From positions 1 to 45,467 of the forward strand of contig JAAQTN010000043.1 of assembly GCA_011742915.1 (NCBI GenBank): a stretch of DNA of 45,467 bases. Direction: 5' to 3'. Origin of the DNA: Billgrantia desiderata. Lineage in GTDB: Bacteria; Pseudomonadota; Gammaproteobacteria; Pseudomonadales; Halomonadaceae. The stretch's first letter is position 1, and each line of letters starts with the position of its first letter. Positions 41,757 to 45,467 of this stretch are shown one piece after another. Below the pieces are notes generated by a model. That model was not told the origin of the DNA. It was given only the letters and a program-made list of their open reading frames with translations, and did no database searches. The translations under genes and the position numbers were made by a program.

Positions 41757-43400
41757 CTATAAAGAGACGCCGCGCTTCCAGGGAATGAAATCATACTGCG
41801 CCAGCTCCACCGCGCGGGGCAGGTAGCGCCCCGAGGCGGTGTCGAGGCACAGCCTTAGCAGCCGCTCGGCGAGTTCGTCGATGCTCACCTCGCCGCGGAT
41901 GATGGGGCCGGCGTCGAAGTCGATGACGTCGCCCATGCGTGCGGCCAGTTCGCTGTTGCTGGAGATCTTGAGCACCGGGGTCACGGGGTTGCCGGTGGGT
42001 GTACCGAGGCCGGTGGTGAACAGGATCAGGTTGGCCCCGGAGCCGGCCAGGGCAGTGGTCGACTCCACGTCGTTGCCCGGGGTGCAGAGCAGGCTCAGCC
42101 CTGCCCGGGTGTGCGGCTCGGCGTAGTCGAGCACGTCCACCACCGGGCTGTCGCCGCCCTTCTTGGCGGCCCCCGCCGATTTCATGGCATCGGTGATCAG
42201 GCCGTCGCGGATGTTGCCGGGGGAGGGGTTCATCGAGAAATCGGCGCCGACCCGGGCGGCATGACGCTGGTACGCCTCCATCAGCGTGCGAAAGCGCTCG
42301 GCCACGGCGTCGTCGCGGCAGCGGGCGATCAGCTCGTGTTCCACCCCGCACAGTTCGGGAAACTCACTCAGGATACCGCTGCCGCCCAGCGCCACCAGGC
42401 GGTCGACCACCGCTCCCACCAGGGGGTTGGCGGAGAGCCCGGAAAAGCCATCGGAGCCGCCGCACTCCACGCCCAGGGTCAACGCCGAGAGCGGCGCCGG
42501 TGTGCGCGGTGTGCGGTTGGCCTCGCTCAAGCCGTCGAAGATGGTGGTCAGCGCTTCGCGAATCAGCGCCTCCTCACTCTGGCTCCCCTGCTGTTCCAGG
42601 TAGTGCACCGGGCGCAGTCCACGCGGGTCGCGCTCGGCCACGGCGGTTTGCAGCATCTCGATCTGCGCCTTCTGACAGCCGAGGCTGAGCACCGTAGCGC
42701 CGGCCACGTTGGGGTGGCAGATATACCCCGCCAGCAGGCGGCACAGCGCCAGGGCATCGTCGTCGGTGCCGCCGCAGCCCAGGGTATGGGTCAGGAAGCG
42801 CACGCCGTCGACATTGGGGAAGAGGCGTTCGGCGGGCGGTTCGACCGCTGCCGTCCCGCTGCTGCCATGCAGCAGCTCCCGGGCCATGCGCTTGTAGTCG
42901 CGATAGGGGTCCTCGCCCAGGGCATCGGCGACGCACTGGCGCAGCACCTCTATGTTGCGGTTCTCGCAGAACACCAGCGGCACCACCAGCCAGACATTGG
43001 CGGTGCCCACCTGGCCGTTCGGGCGATGGTAGCCGTCGAAGGTCGCCCCGGCGAAGGCCGCGACGTCCGGTGCCTGCCACTCGCCGCGGCGGGCCTGGGG
43101 CACGCTGGTGGCGGTGCTGTGGGCGGTGTTGTCGGTGGTGATGGCGGCTCCCGCCGGAATGGGGCGGGTGGCGCGACCCACGGTGACGCCGTACATGATC
43201 ACCGCGTCGTCGGGGGCCAGGTCGTGCAGGGCGAACTTGTGCTTGTGGCGAATGGCTTCGGCCAGGTGCAGGCGCCGCTCGCCATCGTCCACCGCGTGGC
43301 CAGCGGGCAGGTCCTTGAGGGCCACGCGCACGTTGTCGGCGTGATGAACGCGCAGGCTGTCGAGGTGGCCGCGGTCGTTGGCCAGGATCTGGGTGGTCAT
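41757..43400 (-). CDS. UxaA/GarD-family sugar-acid dehydratase
   Basis: A 547-aa altronate/galactarate-type dehydratase. An N-terminal SAF domain (about 15-95, with VRVALKDLPAGHAV and HDLAPDDAVIMYGV) is joined to the UxaA catalytic part: GYHRPNGQVGTANVW, THTLGCGGTDDDAL, LSLGCQKAQIEML, LGVECGGSDGFSGLSANP and TPTGNPVTPVLKISSN. The Cys and His residues in these blocks bind the iron cofactor. It removes water from a hexonate or related acid to give a 2-keto-3-deoxy acid. ATG 43400. Last gene of the minus-strand operon with SDR and FAH hydrolase. Confidence 0.9.
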   Translation of the reverse strand: MTTQILANDRGHLDSLRVHHADNVRVALKDLPAGHAVDDGERRLHLAEAIRHKHKFALHDLAPDDAVIMYGVTVGRATRPIPAGAAITTDNTAHSTATSVPQARRGEWQAPDVAAFAGATFDGYHRPNGQVGTANVWLVVPLVFCENRNIEVLRQCVADALGEDPYRDYKRMARELLHGSSGTAAVEPPAERLFPNVDGVRFLTHTLGCGGTDDDALALCRLLAGYICHPNVAGATVLSLGCQKAQIEMLQTAVAERDPRGLRPVHYLEQQGSQSEEALIREALTTIFDGLSEANRTPRTPAPLSALTLGVECGGSDGFSGLSANPLVGAVVDRLVALGGSGILSEFPELCGVEHELIARCRDDAVAERFRTLMEAYQRHAARVGADFSMNPSPGNIRDGLITDAMKSAGAAKKGGDSPVVDVLDYAEPHTRAGLSLLCTPGNDVESTTALAGSGANLILFTTGLGTPTGNPVTPVLKISSNSELAARMGDVIDFDAGPIIRGEVSIDELAERLLRLCLDTASGRYLPRAVELAQYDFIPWKRGVSL

Positions 43401-43437
43401 GGGGCGGTGCTCCTTACGGCGGCTTGGCTGCGTCTCT

Positions 43438-44286
43438 TCATTGCGGCTCGGCGATCACGTGCTGGTGCTGCTCGCCGAGCCCCTCGATGCCCAGGCGCAT
43501 CCGCTGGCCCGGCTTCAGATAGACCGGCGGCGTCTGGCCCATGCCCACCCCGGGCGGGGTGCCGGTGGAGATGACGTCGCCCGGCTGCAGGCTCATGAAG
43601 CGGCTCAGGTAGCTGATCAGGAAGGGGATCCGATAGACCATGGTGCGGGTATTGCCGTCCTGGTAGCGGTGGCCATCCACCTCGAGCCAGAGGTCGAGCG
43701 CATGGGGATCGCTGATTTCGTCCGGCGTCACCAGCCAGGGGCCGAGCGGGCCGAAGGTGTCGCAACCCTTGCCCTTGTCCCAGGTGCCGCTGCGTTCGAG
43801 CTGGAACTCCCGCTCGGAGACGTCGTTGACCACGCAGTAACCCGCTACGTGCTCCATGGCGTCGGCCTCGTCCACGTAGCGTGCGCTCTTGCCGATCACC
43901 ACGCCGAGCTCCACCTCCCAGTCGGTCTTGCGCGAGTCGCGGGGAATGATCACGTCGTCGTTGGGGCCGCAGATGGCGCTGGTCCACTTGGCGAAGAGCA
44001 CCGGCTCCGGCGGCACCTCGGCGCCGGTCTCGGCGGCGTGGTCGGAGTAGTTGAGGCCGATGCAGATGAACTTGCCCACACGGCCCACGCAGGGGCCGAG
44101 TCGGGTGTCGGCATCCACTGCCGGCAGCCGTGCGGGATCGAGCTCGGCCAGCCGGGCCAGGGTGTCGCGCCCCAGATGGGCGCCGTCGAGGTCGGTCAGG
44201 TGGGCCGAAAGGTCGCGGATCACGCCCTGTGCGTCGAGCAGCCCGGGCTTCTCGTGGCCCCGGGGGCCGAAGCGCAGCAGTTTCAT
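43438..44286 (-). CDS. FAH-family hydrolase, probable 2,4-diketo-3-deoxy-acid hydrolase
   Basis: A 282-aa fumarylacetoacetate-hydrolase-family protein with FICIGLNYSDHAAETG, the metal-binding WEVELGVVIGK (ExE) plus Asp in VVNDVSEREFQ, GKGCDTFGPLGPWLV and STGTPPGVGMG. Length and blocks fit the hydrolases that split 2,4-diketo-3-deoxy-L-rhamnonate or -fuconate into pyruvate and lactate. The neighbouring SDR is of the type that makes such diketo acids. ATG 44286 follows GGAGAACTCG. It lies 14 bp after the SDR gene. Confidence 0.88.
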   Translation of the reverse strand: MKLLRFGPRGHEKPGLLDAQGVIRDLSAHLTDLDGAHLGRDTLARLAELDPARLPAVDADTRLGPCVGRVGKFICIGLNYSDHAAETGAEVPPEPVLFAKWTSAICGPNDDVIIPRDSRKTDWEVELGVVIGKSARYVDEADAMEHVAGYCVVNDVSEREFQLERSGTWDKGKGCDTFGPLGPWLVTPDEISDPHALDLWLEVDGHRYQDGNTRTMVYRIPFLISYLSRFMSLQPGDVISTGTPPGVGMGQTPPVYLKPGQRMRLGIEGLGEQHQHVIAEPQ

Positions 44287-44300
44287 CGAGTTCTCCTCCG

Positions 44301-45059
44301 TCAGATGAGCCAGCCGCCGTCGATGACCTGGGCGGTGCCGGTGGTATAGGCCGACTCGTCGGCGGCCAGATAGGTGGCCAGGGCAGCGATCTCCTCGGCC
44401 GTGCCGAGTCGCCCCAGGGGTTGGCGGGCGAGAAACTCGGCGTGAACCTCCGCCTCGGGGCGCCCCTGGCGCTCGGCCTGTTCGCGGATGCGCTGGCGCA
44501 GGGAAGGGGAGTCCACCGTGCCGGGGCAGATGGCGTTGCAGCGGATGCCGCGGTCGATGTAGTCGGCGGCGATCGACTTGGTCAGGCCGAGCACCGCGGC
44601 CTTGGTGGTGCCGTAGGCGCAGCGGTTGGGCACGCCGGTGAGGCTGGAGGCCACCGAGGCCATGTTGATGATGCTGCCGCCGCCGCCCGCGATCATGGTT
44701 GGCAGCAGGGTACGGGTCAGGCGCAGCATGGCGGTGACGTTGAGAGCCAGCGAGCGCTCCCAGTCGGCATCGCTGACCTCCAGCAGCGCGCCGCTGGCCA
44801 CGTAGCCGGCGCAGTTGAAGAGCACGTTCAGCGATGCCAGTTCCTTGGCCAGGGCCGTGACGGCCTCGGCATCGAGCACGTCCAGACGGCGCACCTCGAT
44901 ACCGGGCGTATCCCCGAGATCGCGCAGCTTGTCGGCATCGATGTCGGTAGCGATGACACGTGCTCCCTCGGCGGCGAAGCGCAGGGCCGTGGCACGACCG
45001 ATGCCCTGGCCGGCGGCGGTGATCAGCGCGGTCTTGTGCTGCAGTCGCATGGCACTCAT
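44301..45059 (-). CDS. SDR, 2-keto-3-deoxy-L-fuconate dehydrogenase/BDH2-like
   Basis: A 252-aa SDR very similar in layout to the BDH2/DHRS6 group: TAAGQGIGRATALRFA, FNCAGYVASG, the Ser in NMASVASSLTGVPNRC, YGTTKAAVLGLTKS with Tyr and Lys, CPGTVDSPSLRQR and ESAYTTGTAQVIDGGW. In sugar-acid clusters this group oxidises 2-keto-3-deoxy-L-fuconate or -rhamnonate at C4. ATG 45059 or 45050 can start it; the operator-like site at 45057-45073 overlaps the first. It leads the operon SDR, FAH hydrolase, UxaA-type dehydratase. Confidence 0.88.
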   Translation of the reverse strand: MSAMRLQHKTALITAAGQGIGRATALRFAAEGARVIATDIDADKLRDLGDTPGIEVRRLDVLDAEAVTALAKELASLNVLFNCAGYVASGALLEVSDADWERSLALNVTAMLRLTRTLLPTMIAGGGGSIINMASVASSLTGVPNRCAYGTTKAAVLGLTKSIAADYIDRGIRCNAICPGTVDSPSLRQRIREQAERQGRPEAEVHAEFLARQPLGRLGTAEEIAALATYLAADESAYTTGTAQVIDGGWLI

Positions 45060-45073
45060 ACCTGTATGACAGG
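45057..45073. promoter_or_regulatory. Candidate GntR-family operator
   Basis: CCTGTATGACAGG (45061-45073) is a perfect 5-bp inverted repeat around ATG, preceded by CATAC. Its core equals that of the site at 31363-31375. It overlaps the start of the SDR gene, so binding would block transcription or initiation. Confidence 0.6.
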
Positions 45074-45163
45074 CTGCTAGCCTGATGTTCGGTCAAGTAT
45101 GGCGCAGTTGTAACGGCTTGCCAACCGGACGTTGTCACGCTGGCGCCAGGCCGTCAGGGCATG

Positions 45164-45185
45164 AAAAAGGCGGCCTGAGGCCGCC
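45164..45185 (-). terminator. Intrinsic terminator after the semialdehyde dehydrogenase gene
   Basis: On the minus strand GGCGGCC (45179-45185) and its complement (45169-45175) with a 3-nt loop are followed by TTTTT (45168-45164). It lies 37 bp past the stop codon at 45222. Confidence 0.85.
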
Positions 45186-45221
45186 AATGGTTCCAGGGAG
45201 AATAGGAGAGAGAGGGAAACG

Positions 45222-45467
<246 letters not shown>

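Noticed and set aside
42111..43574. Plus-strand frame of 487 codons over the UxaA-type gene
   Set aside because: Antisense shadow; the UxaA/GarD motifs on the minus strand are unambiguous.

Overview
The window looks like a chromosomal segment of a high-GC, halophilic gammaproteobacterium of the Halomonas type. The support is the gene order yicC / rph / crc-like / pyrE, a Rep helicase, a YfaZ-type porin-like protein, acidic proteins and a large sugar-acid catabolic cluster with a TRAP transporter. The genus is inferred from gene content and order; no rRNA is present to confirm it.

Region 1 (1 to about 17,100) is an integrated genomic island. It ends on the right with a P4-type tyrosine integrase next to the 3' end of yicC, a known insertion point for mobilizable islands. 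From left to right it carries: a coupled minus-strand operon of a TOPRIM (JetD/MksG-like) protein, a MukB/JetC-like SMC ATPase and a winged-helix/helical third subunit whose 3' end runs into tandem repeats resembling an IS end; a WYL-domain regulator; a metallopeptidase-like protein lacking its catalytic Glu; a metallophosphoesterase with a small partner; a plasmid/phage-style block (RadC-like JAB protein, YqaJ/lambda-exonuclease-type nuclease, ERF annealing protein, a 61-aa protein, a DUF932/TIGR03299 protein, a split zinc-ribbon membrane protein); and a coupled pair of an uncharacterized HTH protein and a uracil-DNA-glycosylase-fold protein. This is an accessory and probable defence region; its left end is outside the window.

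Region 2 (about 17,100 to 28,440) is core chromosome: yicC, rph, a catalytically degenerate exonuclease III homologue that is most likely Crc, pyrE, a YfaZ-like outer-membrane protein, trmL, rep, a double-domain c5-type cytochrome, an L-2-hydroxyglutarate oxidase, a two-gene membrane unit of unknown function and tRNA-Arg(CCG).

Region 3 (28,450 to the right edge) is a sugar-acid catabolism cluster: a D-galactonate-type operon (dgoD-dgoK-dgoA), an HpcH/HpaI aldolase, a XylX-type 2-keto-3-deoxy-acid dehydratase, an SDR/PdxA2/DUF1537-kinase operon for four-carbon acids, a TRAP transporter (dctP-dctQ-dctM), an Ldh-family dehydrogenase, a NanR/DgoR-like GntR regulator, an operon of SDR, FAH hydrolase and UxaA/GarD-type dehydratase, and the 3' end of a ketoglutarate-semialdehyde-type dehydrogenase. 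GTATG-containing, partly palindromic sites lie in four of its promoter regions and suggest one regulator coordinates the cluster. Several dehydratase, aldolase and hydrolase branches all lead to pyruvate, 2-oxoglutarate or triose phosphate.
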